Translations under genes and position numbers: made by a program
Source of the DNA: Nitrospina sp052156635
Lineage (GTDB): Bacteria; Nitrospinota; Nitrospinia; Nitrospinales; Nitrospinaceae
Length of the DNA stretch: 64,000 nucleotides
Reading direction: 5' to 3'
NCBI RefSeq assembly: GCF_052156635.1
Contig: NZ_JBQKUO010000002.1
Coordinates: forward strand, 558,001-622,000
In this document: positions 17,775 to 26,087 of the stretch, in pieces
How the letters are laid out: each line of letters begins with the position of its first letter
Numbering within the stretch: position 1 is the stretch's first letter
The notes under the pieces: generated by a model
What the model was told of the DNA's origin: nothing
Database searches by the model: none
What the model saw: the letters and a program-made list of their open reading frames with translations, nothing else

Positions 17775-18458
17775 ATGTCCTCCAGAATCTCCGTCATCCT
17801 GCCCGCCTTCAACGAAGAGCAGTCCATCGGGCTGGTACTCGATGACCTGCCGAAAGACCGTCTGCATCAGATCATCGTGGTGGACAACGCTTCCACCGAC
17901 GCCACCGCCGAAGTGGCGCGTGAGCACGGCGCTACCGTGGTTGCCGAACCCCGCCGCGGTTACGGAAGCGCCTGCCTGAAAGGCATCGCCAGCCTCAACA
18001 ATCCTGACATCGTCGTCTTCCTCGACGCCGATTACAGCGATTATCCGGAAGAGATCGATCTGCTCGTTAAACCCATCGAAACCGGGGAGCAGGATTTTGT
18101 GCTGGGAAGCCGCATGCTCCTGAAGGAAAGCCGGAAAGCGCTTTTGCCACAGGCGCGGTATGGCAACAAGCTTGCCGTGTTTCTCATCCAGCTGTTTTTT
18201 GGTCACCGTTATACGGACCTGGGACCCTTCCGGGCGATCCGGCACGCGTCGCTGATGGAAATTGGAATGAAGGACACGAACTTCGGCTGGACCGTGGAGA
18301 TGCAGATCAAGGCGGTGAAGAACAACCTTCGCATTTTGGAGGTTCCCGTGAAGTACCGCTGGCGGGTGGGGGTGTCCAAGATCACCGGCACGGTTTCGGG
18401 AACTTTCAAGGCTGGAACAAAAATCATATACACCATCTTCAAATATCTGTTAACCTAG
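17775..18458 (+). CDS. Family 2 glycosyltransferase (dolichol-phosphate-mannose-synthase-like)
   Basis: 227 residues from the ATG at 17775. GT-A fold: ISVILPAFNEEQSIGLVLDD at the N-terminus, IIVVDNASTDATAEVA, the metal-binding DADYSDYP (residues about 92-99) and VLGSRMLL. There is no C-terminal membrane domain, as in short DPM1/UgtP-type enzymes that load a sugar onto a lipid or an acceptor. The conserved tail YRWRVGVSKITGTVSGTFKA is seen in GT2 proteins of this subgroup. It lies 17 bp after trpA and is probably transcribed with the trp operon, though its substrate has no obvious link to tryptophan. Confidence 0.88.
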   Translation: MSSRISVILPAFNEEQSIGLVLDDLPKDRLHQIIVVDNASTDATAEVAREHGATVVAEPRRGYGSACLKGIASLNNPDIVVFLDADYSDYPEEIDLLVKPIETGEQDFVLGSRMLLKESRKALLPQARYGNKLAVFLIQLFFGHRYTDLGPFRAIRHASLMEIGMKDTNFGWTVEMQIKAVKNNLRILEVPVKYRWRVGVSKITGTVSGTFKAGTKIIYTIFKYLLT

Positions 18459-18505
18459 CCTGGGTATGGATTAGGTCACAGCGTTAACCCTCATCGTACG
18501 CGCGC

Positions 18506-19291
18506 ATGGTTTCTGTTCTGAAAAGGGTGACAGGGGTTCTCGTTGCGCTGGTTATGCTGGGTTCCTCTGGAGCCGCCGCACAGGGAATCGATGAACTGGT
18601 TAAGCAGAGGCTCAGCCAGGATGGCACGAAACTCGACCTGAGCGGGGTGAAGATCCGTTCCGCCGGGGCCGTCCGGCTGGCGGAAATGGAACTGCTGAAA
18701 AACGTCACCGACCTCAACCTTCAGAACAACCTCATCAAAGCCGAGGGCATGCAGGCCCTGGCCCAGTCTCCATACCTGTCCAACCTTCAAAGCCTCGATC
18801 TCTGGGGCAACCTGCTGGGCGATATGGGCGTGAAAGCGCTGACCGAATCGCCGTACATCAAAAACCTCGAAACCCTGCAACTCTGGAAAAATGAGGTGGG
18901 CGAGCCGGGCATCCGCCTGATGTCGCAGTCCGACAACTTCCAGAAACTGGAAACCCTTCTTCTCAACGACAACCTCATCACCCCCGATGGGATGGATCAT
19001 CTGGTCGAAACCAAAGCGTTTCCGAAGCTGACCACACTCGGCCTGTTCCGCAATGAAATCGGGCCTGACGGCGCGCAGATGCTGGCGCGGGCCAAACACC
19101 TGACCTCGCTCAAAAATCTCTACCTCGGACAAAACAACATTCAGGATGAAGGGGCGATTGCAATTATTGAGTCGCCGAATTTCCCGAATCTGGAGATGCT
19201 CGACCTCATACAGAACAGGTTGGGCGAACCCACCATACGGGCCGTCTTCAAAACAAAACGCCAACGACAGATAGAAATAACTATACGGTGA
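18506..19291 (+). CDS. Exported leucine-rich-repeat protein (paralog A)
   Basis: 261 residues. A signal peptide (about 1-25, VLVALVMLGSSGAAAQG) is followed by seven 27-residue RI-like leucine-rich repeats (for example LSNLQSLDLWGNLLGDMGVK). The repeat pattern matches the cytosolic LRR protein at 8287 and the exported one at 21467. It stops 4 bp before the NHL gene start, so the three genes 18506-22438 form one transcription unit. Expected in the periplasm or on the cell surface. Function unknown. Confidence 0.87.
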   Translation: MVSVLKRVTGVLVALVMLGSSGAAAQGIDELVKQRLSQDGTKLDLSGVKIRSAGAVRLAEMELLKNVTDLNLQNNLIKAEGMQALAQSPYLSNLQSLDLWGNLLGDMGVKALTESPYIKNLETLQLWKNEVGEPGIRLMSQSDNFQKLETLLLNDNLITPDGMDHLVETKAFPKLTTLGLFRNEIGPDGAQMLARAKHLTSLKNLYLGQNNIQDEGAIAIIESPNFPNLEMLDLIQNRLGEPTIRAVFKTKRQRQIEITIR

Positions 19292-19295
19292 ACGC

Positions 19296-21470
19296 ATGAA
19301 CATTTCAGATCGGAACCACGGACGAGGCACAGTCATCATCCGGTGGGTCTGTCTGGTTGTGTTGAGCGTTGTCCTGGCCGGCGCAGCTTTTCCCGGCGAA
19401 AAATCATTTCCCTATTCGGACATCGGCGACGGACAACCGGCAATCCATGTGGCATTGACCCTGGTGGATGGTGTGGTGGTGGATAAGGAAGGGAATATTT
19501 TCATCTCCCACCGATCCAAAAACCGCATCCGCAAGATCGGTAAAAACGGCATCATCACCACCGTGGCGGGCAACGGCAACGCAGGGTATCACGGAGACAA
19601 CGGACCCGCTCTCGAAGCCGCCCTCAATTTTCCAGCGGGGTTGTGCCTGGATCCCTCAGGCAACCTGTATATTGCCGATCGCAACAACCATCGGGTGCGT
19701 AAAGTCGATACGGAAGGCATCATCACCACCGTCGCCGGAACGGGAGAGCCTGATTTTGGCATGGAGGAAGGGCCCGCAGTTGAGATTCCCCTGCATTTTC
19801 CATCGGACGTGGCCTGCGATTCTCTAGGTCACGTGTTTATCTCCGACCGCTCCAATAACCGGGTCCTGAAAATGGATCCGGAGGGGCAAATGGTTACAGT
19901 GGCGGGCCTCGGTATGGCTGGGTATGGCGGGGACTTTGGTCCGGCCATCGATGCGCTCCTCAAGTACCCGTTCGGCATCGACGTCGATGAAAACGGCAAT
20001 CTCTTCATCGCGGACCGCGGCAACAACCGCGTGCGCAAGGTGACGCCCGACGGGATCATCACCACCGTGGCAGGAGAGGGCACGCATTTTTTCAGCGGTG
20101 ACTTTGGTCCGGCCACACGCTCCAGCCTGGCGTATCCCACAGACGTGGTTACAGACGACCGCGGCAATCTTTATATCGCCGACCGCAACAACAACCGGGT
20201 GCGCAAGGTGGATGTCAACGGGATCATCACCACCGTCATGGGTACGGGGAAAAACGAGTACAACGGTGACAATGAAATTGCCTCCGAAACGTCCCTGCAT
20301 CTGCCGTTTGCACTGGCGATGACGCCGGATCAACACCTTCTCATTGTGGACCGAAACCACCACCGCGTGCGAAGCATGCACCTCGTTCAGCACACGGTGC
20401 AGACGGTGGCGGGCAACGGGCAGGCCTTGTTTCGCGGCGATCACGGTCCCGGGCCCGGCGCCACGCTGGATGCGCCTTCGGGGATTGTGGTGGACCGGCA
20501 GGGACACGTGATATTCGCCGACAAGCAGGCGCACCGTCTGCGGGCGCTGGACAAAAAAGGTTACATTTATACCTACGCGGGAACCGGGCGGGAGGGCAAT
20601 GAAGGCAACGGACGCTCCGCACGATACGCGTCGCTGTTCATGCCGGAAGGCCTGGAAATCGATCACCAGAACCGCATATATCTGATCTCTTCGCAGGGCA
20701 ACAGCTGGTACGTGCGGCGTATCGACGAAAACGGGGTCATCGACCGTTTTGCCGGAAGCGGGGTGCTGGGTCATGCGGAGGATGGGATTCCGGCGGTCAA
20801 CGCACCGCTCGGTGTGATCAAGGATGTTGCGGTCGGCCCGGATGGGAAGGTCTATCTTGCGGACTACACCAACCGTGACATCCGCTGGGTCGACGCACAG
20901 GGACGCATCCAGACCCTGGCGAAAGATGCGTGGCTGGCCATTGAAGACGGGGAAGTGCACCCGAACGGCCTTGCGGTGAACGATCAGGGGGAAGTGTTCG
21001 TCTCCGATTCCGGAAGCAGCAAGATCCGTAAAATCGACAACGAAGGCAACGTGACAACTTATGCGGGCGACGGCAGTTTCGAGGACAAGGGCGATGGCGG
21101 GCCGGCGTTGCTGGCGGGTATCCGGTCGCCGGGAGGACTGGTGTTTTCGCCTTCCGGCGAATTGTACATTGCCGAGGAAAACGCGCACCGCATCCGGAAG
21201 GTGGACAAAAACGGCATCATCACCACTGTAGCGGGAACGGGTGTGCAGGGTTTTTCCGGTGACGGCGGGCCCGCCGTTCAGGCGCAGTTGAAAAGCCCTT
21301 ACCGCATGGCATTCGATAGCGAAGGAAATCTGTATTTCTCTGACCGGGACAACAACCGCGTCCGTCGGGTGGACACCAACGGAATGATCACCACCCTTGC
21401 GGGAAACGACAACTTCGGCTGGCTCCAGGACGGACTGGAGGTCCGCATCACGATACAGAATTTCCCATGA
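19296..21470 (+). CDS. Exported NHL-repeat protein
   Basis: 724 residues. A signal peptide follows a polar N-terminus (hydrophobic core about 14-32, ending AAFPG). About eleven to twelve NHL repeats of ~56 residues fill the rest, unit: FP.G...D..GNLYIADR.N.RVRKVD..GIITTVAG.G...[FY]SGD.GPA..A.L. The chain is long enough for two six-bladed propellers in tandem. Repeats in the middle (after about residue 350) are more degenerate. NHL propellers bind proteins, ligands or glycans; enzymatic residues are not evident. Its stop overlaps the next LRR gene by 4 bp, tying the two together. Confidence 0.9.
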   Translation: MNISDRNHGRGTVIIRWVCLVVLSVVLAGAAFPGEKSFPYSDIGDGQPAIHVALTLVDGVVVDKEGNIFISHRSKNRIRKIGKNGIITTVAGNGNAGYHGDNGPALEAALNFPAGLCLDPSGNLYIADRNNHRVRKVDTEGIITTVAGTGEPDFGMEEGPAVEIPLHFPSDVACDSLGHVFISDRSNNRVLKMDPEGQMVTVAGLGMAGYGGDFGPAIDALLKYPFGIDVDENGNLFIADRGNNRVRKVTPDGIITTVAGEGTHFFSGDFGPATRSSLAYPTDVVTDDRGNLYIADRNNNRVRKVDVNGIITTVMGTGKNEYNGDNEIASETSLHLPFALAMTPDQHLLIVDRNHHRVRSMHLVQHTVQTVAGNGQALFRGDHGPGPGATLDAPSGIVVDRQGHVIFADKQAHRLRALDKKGYIYTYAGTGREGNEGNGRSARYASLFMPEGLEIDHQNRIYLISSQGNSWYVRRIDENGVIDRFAGSGVLGHAEDGIPAVNAPLGVIKDVAVGPDGKVYLADYTNRDIRWVDAQGRIQTLAKDAWLAIEDGEVHPNGLAVNDQGEVFVSDSGSSKIRKIDNEGNVTTYAGDGSFEDKGDGGPALLAGIRSPGGLVFSPSGELYIAEENAHRIRKVDKNGIITTVAGTGVQGFSGDGGPAVQAQLKSPYRMAFDSEGNLYFSDRDNNRVRRVDTNGMITTLAGNDNFGWLQDGLEVRITIQNFP

Positions 21471-22438
21471 AGCCTTTCCACACAACCCGGGTTCTGGTGT
21501 GGGCGGTGCCCGCCCTGGCCGGACTTGTGTGGTCGGGTCCCGTCTGGGCCCTCAATATCAATGCGATCATCCTGAAAGAACTGAAGCAGAACGGCACCCA
21601 CCTCAAGCTCAATTTCAGCGGAATGCTGGGCGATGACGGGGTGCGTCAACTGGCGCGGTCCCGTCTGTTGAAAAGGGTCGAAATCCTGGACCTCAACTCA
21701 CATGGTTTTGGCAATGCCGGAGCCCAGGCGCTGGCGGCTTCCAAATACCTGTCGAACCTCCAGACACTGAACCTGTTCAATAACCAGGTCGGGCCGGACG
21801 GGGTGGCGGCGCTCGCGGCTTCGGACAAGTATCCGCTCCTGTCCCACCTCAATTTGTGGGGCAATCAAATCGGTCCTGCGGGCACCCGGGCTCTGGCCAA
21901 TTCAGATACCCTGAGGGCACTCGAATACCTGGATCTGTCCGGAAACGGGATTGGCGATGCCGGTCTAATGGCACTGGCCCATTCCCCGATACTGGAGAAA
22001 GTCCGGGTTCTCAGGCTGGATAAAAACGGGATCGGGAATCGAGGCCTTGCGGCATTGGCCTCCTCGCAATACCTGAGAAACCTGGAAGTCCTGTCCCTGT
22101 CTCACAACGAAATCGGCGAAGAAGGTGCAAAGGTTCTTGCGGAATCTCCGTATATTCGTAAACTGAGACAGCTTCGACTGGAGCGGAACAAGATTGGCGA
22201 CGTGGGTGTGAAACACCTCGCCGAATCGGAGGCATTCACAAATCTGGAAGAGCTGGATCTGCAGTGGAATGGCATCACGGAAACCGGGGCTCATGACTTG
22301 GCCGGGTCTCCGGTGCTGACCCGCCTGAACCGCCTGTACCTGTGGGGTAACGAAATCGGCAATGCCGGGGTGCAGGCCATCAAGGAATCCGATATTCTAA
22401 AGCATGTGGGCAACGACATTTACCCCTCCCTGAATTAA
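21467..22438 (+). CDS. Exported leucine-rich-repeat protein (paralog B)
   Basis: 323 residues. A signal peptide (about 1-26, ending GPVWA) precedes nine 27-residue leucine-rich repeats (for example LRNLEVLSLSHNEIGEEGAK and LTRLNRLYLWGNEIGNAGVQ). It overlaps the NHL gene by ATGA, so translation is coupled. Longer than paralog A by two repeats. The LRR-NHL-LRR order suggests that the three proteins act in one extracytoplasmic assembly; that is inference. The next gene, proA, starts 17 bp downstream. Confidence 0.87.
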   Translation: MKPFHTTRVLVWAVPALAGLVWSGPVWALNINAIILKELKQNGTHLKLNFSGMLGDDGVRQLARSRLLKRVEILDLNSHGFGNAGAQALAASKYLSNLQTLNLFNNQVGPDGVAALAASDKYPLLSHLNLWGNQIGPAGTRALANSDTLRALEYLDLSGNGIGDAGLMALAHSPILEKVRVLRLDKNGIGNRGLAALASSQYLRNLEVLSLSHNEIGEEGAKVLAESPYIRKLRQLRLERNKIGDVGVKHLAESEAFTNLEELDLQWNGITETGAHDLAGSPVLTRLNRLYLWGNEIGNAGVQAIKESDILKHVGNDIYPSLN

Positions 22439-22455
22439 AAAGCAAGAGGAAGACC

Positions 22456-23760
22456 ATGACCGTAACAGAAATGGCGGCGTTGGCCAAAAAGGCGTCGCTG
22501 GTTTTGGCGCGTCTCGACACCGCCACCAAAAACCGGGCGCTGGAAGCCATGGCCCAGGCGCTTGTCGCTCAAACCGAGTCCGTTCTGGAAGCCAATCGAA
22601 AGGACCTTGATTACAGCAAAAAGGAAAATATTTCAGGCCCCCTCGTTGCCCGTCTGGCCGTGGATACGCACAAGGTGAAGGGAATGGCGGAAGGCATCCG
22701 CAGTGTGGTCCGGCTGGAAGATCCCGTTAACCGGGCTCAAGGCACGACGGAGTTGGATGAAGGACTGATCCTGCGCCGCGTGTCGTGCCCCATCGGGGTC
22801 ATCGGCGCGATTTTTGAGTCGCGTCCCGATGCGGTACCGCAGATCGCGTCGCTGTGCCTGAAATCCGGAAATGCGGTGATTCTGAAAGGCGGCCGGGAAG
22901 CGCAGAATTCGAATAAGGTCATCGTGGATCTCTTGAGACAGGCGATTGCCAGTGTCCCCGGCGTACCGGAGGCGGCGGTGCAGTTGATCGAAACCCGCGC
23001 CGAGGTGGCGGAGATGCTCGAGCAGGATCGTTACATCAACCTGATTGTTCCGCGGGGCAGTAATGAATTTGTTCGATACGTTCAGGATCACACGAAAATT
23101 CCTGTGCTGGGCCATTCCGAAGGCATTTGCCACGTGTACATCGACGAACACGCGGACACGGCCAAGGCGTTGAACATCGCCCTGGATGCGAAACTGCAAT
23201 ACGCGGCGGCGTGCAACGCCATGGAAACCCTGCTGGTGCATGAGAAGGTGGCTCCGAAGGTGCTGCCCGATCTCACGACCCGATTTCGCGAAAAAGGGGT
23301 GGCATTGATGGGAGACCTGCGTGCGTGCAGTCTGGTGCCGGATCTCCAGAAGGCTTCCGCTGCGGAGTGGGACACCGAGTACAATGATCTCAAGCTCGCC
23401 ATCAAGGTGGTGGATGACCGTGGCGCGGCCATCGCACACATCAACGAGCATGGTTCCGGGCACACCGATACCATCGTTACCGAAAACCGCGAGGCGGCGG
23501 AACAGTTCATGAACGAGGTGGATTCGGCGAGTGTCATGTGGAACGCCTCCACCCGCTTTGCCGATGGTTTCCGTTTCGGGCTGGGAGCGGAAATCGGCAT
23601 CAGTACCAACAAGACGCATGCGCGCGGACCCGTCGGGCTTGAGGGACTGGTGATTTACAAATACAAATTGTTCGGATGCGGCCAGACCGTGGGCGAATAT
23701 TCCGGCGAAGGGAGCAGGCCATTCACGCATCGCCCCCTGTCCAACGACACGCCGTTGTGA
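22456..23760 (+). CDS. proA: Gamma-glutamyl phosphate reductase
   Basis: 434 residues, standard length. NADPH-dependent reduction of gamma-glutamyl phosphate to the semialdehyde, the second step of proline synthesis. Visible: SCPIGVIGAIFESRPDAVPQ, the LKGGREAQNSN segment, LIVPRGSNEFVRYV, the catalytic Cys in AACNAMETLLVHE, and the C-terminal THARGPVGLEGLVIYKYKL. SD AGAGGAAG lies 6 nt before the ATG. No proB is in the window. Confidence 0.97.
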   Translation: MTVTEMAALAKKASLVLARLDTATKNRALEAMAQALVAQTESVLEANRKDLDYSKKENISGPLVARLAVDTHKVKGMAEGIRSVVRLEDPVNRAQGTTELDEGLILRRVSCPIGVIGAIFESRPDAVPQIASLCLKSGNAVILKGGREAQNSNKVIVDLLRQAIASVPGVPEAAVQLIETRAEVAEMLEQDRYINLIVPRGSNEFVRYVQDHTKIPVLGHSEGICHVYIDEHADTAKALNIALDAKLQYAAACNAMETLLVHEKVAPKVLPDLTTRFREKGVALMGDLRACSLVPDLQKASAAEWDTEYNDLKLAIKVVDDRGAAIAHINEHGSGHTDTIVTENREAAEQFMNEVDSASVMWNASTRFADGFRFGLGAEIGISTNKTHARGPVGLEGLVIYKYKLFGCGQTVGEYSGEGSRPFTHRPLSNDTPL

Positions 23761-23798
23761 CCTGCGAAGCCCGGATCGATTGAAAACGGCAGGATAAA

Positions 23799-24689
23799 AT
23801 GGACCGAAACGCTGAAAACCGGGAAGGGCCGCAGGAGACCGGTCCGTGGGAAGCCGAACCGTACCCGTATCCACACAAGCGGTTTGTGATCAATTTCCGG
23901 ACGGTCACGGTGTTTGTGCTGTTGCTGGCAGGCACCGTGTTCACCACCACCCTGGTGGGCGGCGTGTGGTACGCGCTGGGGCTGCTTTCGATTCTCGGCG
24001 TTCACGAGTTCGGGCATTATTTTGCCTGCCGACGCAACAATGTCGATGCCACCCTGCCAAATTTCCTTCCCGCGCCTCCCATGTTCATCGTTGGAACATT
24101 TGGAGCGTTCATTGCGATCAAGGAACCCATAACGGACCGCCGGGCTCTCATGGAAATCGGTGCCTCGGGGCCGATTGCGGGGTTTGTGGTGGCATTGTTT
24201 GTGCTGGCAGTGGGATTGATGTTCTCCGTGGTGTCGCATGTGGCTCCGCCACCGGGGCTGGGACTCAATTACGGCAACTCTCTCATTCTTTACTTCCTGT
24301 CGGAGTTGGTGCTGGGTGTGAGCCCGTTCAACGAAGAACTGACCATTTATCTGCATCCCCTTGCGCTGGCCGGGTGGTTTGGCATGTTCTTCACCGCGCT
24401 CAACCTCTTGCCCATCGGGCAACTCGATGGGGGGCACATCATTTACTCCATGTTTCCGAATCAACAACCCTGGCTTGCGCGCTTATTCTTTGTGGCCTTA
24501 TTCCCACTTGGGATGTACTGGCCGGGATGGTTTGTGTGGGCGGCCATGGTTTTCTTCATCGGTGTAAAGCATCCACCCGTTATCAATGAAACGGTGTTGT
24601 TGTCACCGTTTCATAGAAAGGTGGGATACGCTTCCATTTTCATTTTTGTGGTCACGTTTGTTCCCGTTCCAATAGACATGATCCAGTGA
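23799..24689 (+). CDS. M50 family site-2-protease-like membrane metalloprotease
   Basis: 296 residues with about six hydrophobic segments. The zinc site is complete: HEFGH at residues 69-73 inside a membrane segment, and the third ligand in GQLDGGH (Asp210). This is the simple type without a PDZ domain, similar to plant and cyanobacterial EGY/S2P homologues. Such proteases cut membrane-embedded substrates such as anti-sigma factors. It follows proA by 38 bp. The substrate is not indicated by neighbours. Confidence 0.92.
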   Translation: MDRNAENREGPQETGPWEAEPYPYPHKRFVINFRTVTVFVLLLAGTVFTTTLVGGVWYALGLLSILGVHEFGHYFACRRNNVDATLPNFLPAPPMFIVGTFGAFIAIKEPITDRRALMEIGASGPIAGFVVALFVLAVGLMFSVVSHVAPPPGLGLNYGNSLILYFLSELVLGVSPFNEELTIYLHPLALAGWFGMFFTALNLLPIGQLDGGHIIYSMFPNQQPWLARLFFVALFPLGMYWPGWFVWAAMVFFIGVKHPPVINETVLLSPFHRKVGYASIFIFVVTFVPVPIDMIQ

Positions 24690-24925
24690 ACGAAGAGAGG
24701 GTGAGGGCACCCTGTGAATAAGCTGTGAAAGGATTCCGAAGTTCGGACTTTAACCTGTTGATTAAATGGGTTTTGATAATGTTTTCGTTTCACTTTCGCC
24801 CTGATTTTGAAATTGGCGTCCGGCACTGAAAACCCTGCCCGATGAAACTTTTAACTGCTTATAAAATATATAGTTATATCCTTTTTGGTGAGGGCGTGAA
24901 GGTGCCCCGGAAAAGCAAAATAGTA

Positions 24926-24955
24926 TTGACAAGGCGACAAACGCTATGCTAAATT
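24926..24955 (+). promoter_or_regulatory. Strong sigma-70 promoter for a structured RNA
   Basis: Consensus TTGACA (24926-24931), 18-bp spacer and an extended -10 element TGC-TAAATT (24947-24955). Predicted transcription start about 24962. The stretch before it (24690-24925) is AT-rich, carries no credible gene, and holds one short GC hairpin of unknown meaning just after the protease gene. Confidence 0.75.
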
Positions 24956-24961
24956 CTGTAT

Positions 24962-25094
24962 ATCCTTTGGGGTACTGGACAAAGTGCTTATTTTATAAGC
25001 ACTCTACCAAAAAAGAGTGGAAAGATAGACTCAGCCCTATCTTCTTGGTTGCCATCAAGAACTCTTTTCGGTTTGTTCAGTATCCCTTTTTTTT
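24962..25094 (+). ncRNA. Candidate structured small RNA or leader with own terminator
   Basis: About 130 nt. The 5' strand 24969-24983 pairs with 25072-25086 as an uninterrupted 15-bp closing stem (two G-U pairs), followed directly by eight T (25087-25094). Inside lie: a hairpin 24984-24991/24995-25002, a stem 25011-25018/25061-25068, and within it two hairpins (25022-25028/25037-25043 and 25044-25047/25056-25059). The promoter ends 7 nt before it. It does not look like tmRNA, SRP RNA, RNase P RNA or a riboswitch that I recognise, and its multibranch shape is unlike the rod of 6S RNA. It could be a free small RNA or a leader controlling the exported protein 57 nt downstream. Confidence 0.65.
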
Positions 25095-25150
25095 CGCCTG
25101 CTTTTTGCAACTTCCCTCCGATTAGACTTTAAGTTATTTTTGTTAAGTTT

Positions 25151-26005
25151 ATGAAATTAAATAATAAATTTTTATTTTTTAAAGTTTCATTTCTGCAGGT
25201 GTTACTGGTTTTTATGGTGGGAGCGGTTACTGCTTTCCCCCGGCCTGCCCACGCAGATCCCTTGAGCACCCTGCCGCCTGTTGTTGAATGCGTGAATATG
25301 ACGCTCCGGGCCCATTCGAACCCAGGAAAGCTGGAAAAATCGAAAGCTATTGATCTGGAGCACCGCGTGCGTCTCGCGTACGAGAGGATCCTGGTTCGAA
25401 AGGAACAGATCGGGATTTCCCGTGAGGTGCAGGGCCACTTTGAGAAAGCCGTCACTAATGCTGAAAGGAAGTTCGAGGAGGGAGAAGGGGACGTCACCCA
25501 GGGGGCCCTGACCAAGCTTAAATTGGGGTTGGCGGGCACCTTGAACGACATCACCCAGTTCGAAAGCGATATTTCACTGGCACGGCTTGACCTTGAGGCA
25601 TTGATGGGTGTGCGCATCCACCCGGAATTCAAACTGGCAGATGATTCCCTGTCGCCACGTAAATTTCCGTTCACCACGATTCGGGAATACGGTGAAATGG
25701 CCGAAGGAGGGAACAACCCATTTGAAAAAATTTCTGCTGAGAGAAGAATTGCATTGGAGAAATCCATGGTGCGGGTCAATCAGGCCCGCTCCCAGTTCGA
25801 TCTTGCCCGTAAAAACCGTAGAATGACGCGCGCGCTTCTGGTGACCGAAGTCGCCAACTATGATTTCGGGATCGGGGACGAGAAAGACCTGTTCGAAACC
25901 CTTATCATTTACACCCGGGTTCTGGTCGGATTTTATGATGCATTGCATAACTTCAACCAGGCGGTTGCGGAATTTGAGAAGGAGGTTTTTAGTACCAACC
26001 GGTAA
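25151..26005 (+). CDS. Short TolC-like exported protein
   Basis: 284 residues. A signal peptide (about 1-36, ending RPAHADP) is followed by long helices with the pattern of the outer-membrane efflux (TolC) superfamily: a segment with KFEEGEGDVTQGALTKLKLG then LARLDLEALMGVRIHPEFKL, and a second helical half (about 190-280) of similar style. It is about 150 residues shorter than usual TolC proteins and I do not see clear beta-barrel strands, so it may be a degenerate or specialised member. No Shine-Dalgarno is evident before the ATG. No RND or ABC efflux partner lies nearby. A hairpin (25997-26003/26007-26013) covers the stop codon. Confidence 0.6.
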   Translation: MKLNNKFLFFKVSFLQVLLVFMVGAVTAFPRPAHADPLSTLPPVVECVNMTLRAHSNPGKLEKSKAIDLEHRVRLAYERILVRKEQIGISREVQGHFEKAVTNAERKFEEGEGDVTQGALTKLKLGLAGTLNDITQFESDISLARLDLEALMGVRIHPEFKLADDSLSPRKFPFTTIREYGEMAEGGNNPFEKISAERRIALEKSMVRVNQARSQFDLARKNRRMTRALLVTEVANYDFGIGDEKDLFETLIIYTRVLVGFYDALHNFNQAVAEFEKEVFSTNR

Positions 26006-26087
26006 TACCGGTTAAGCGAGTGACCCGGGAGAACGAAAAGGGGATGTAGATGGCGGGTTTCTACCATAATGAGGCGCTCAGGATTCG

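Noticed and set aside
24962..25094. 6S RNA or SRP RNA as identity of the structured RNA
   Set aside because: The multibranch fold lacks the single long rod with central bubble of 6S RNA, and the conserved SRP tetraloop/GGAAGCAGCC region is absent.
25997..26013. Inverted repeat over the stop codon of the TolC-like gene as a terminator
   Set aside because: The 7-bp hairpin has no T tract after it.
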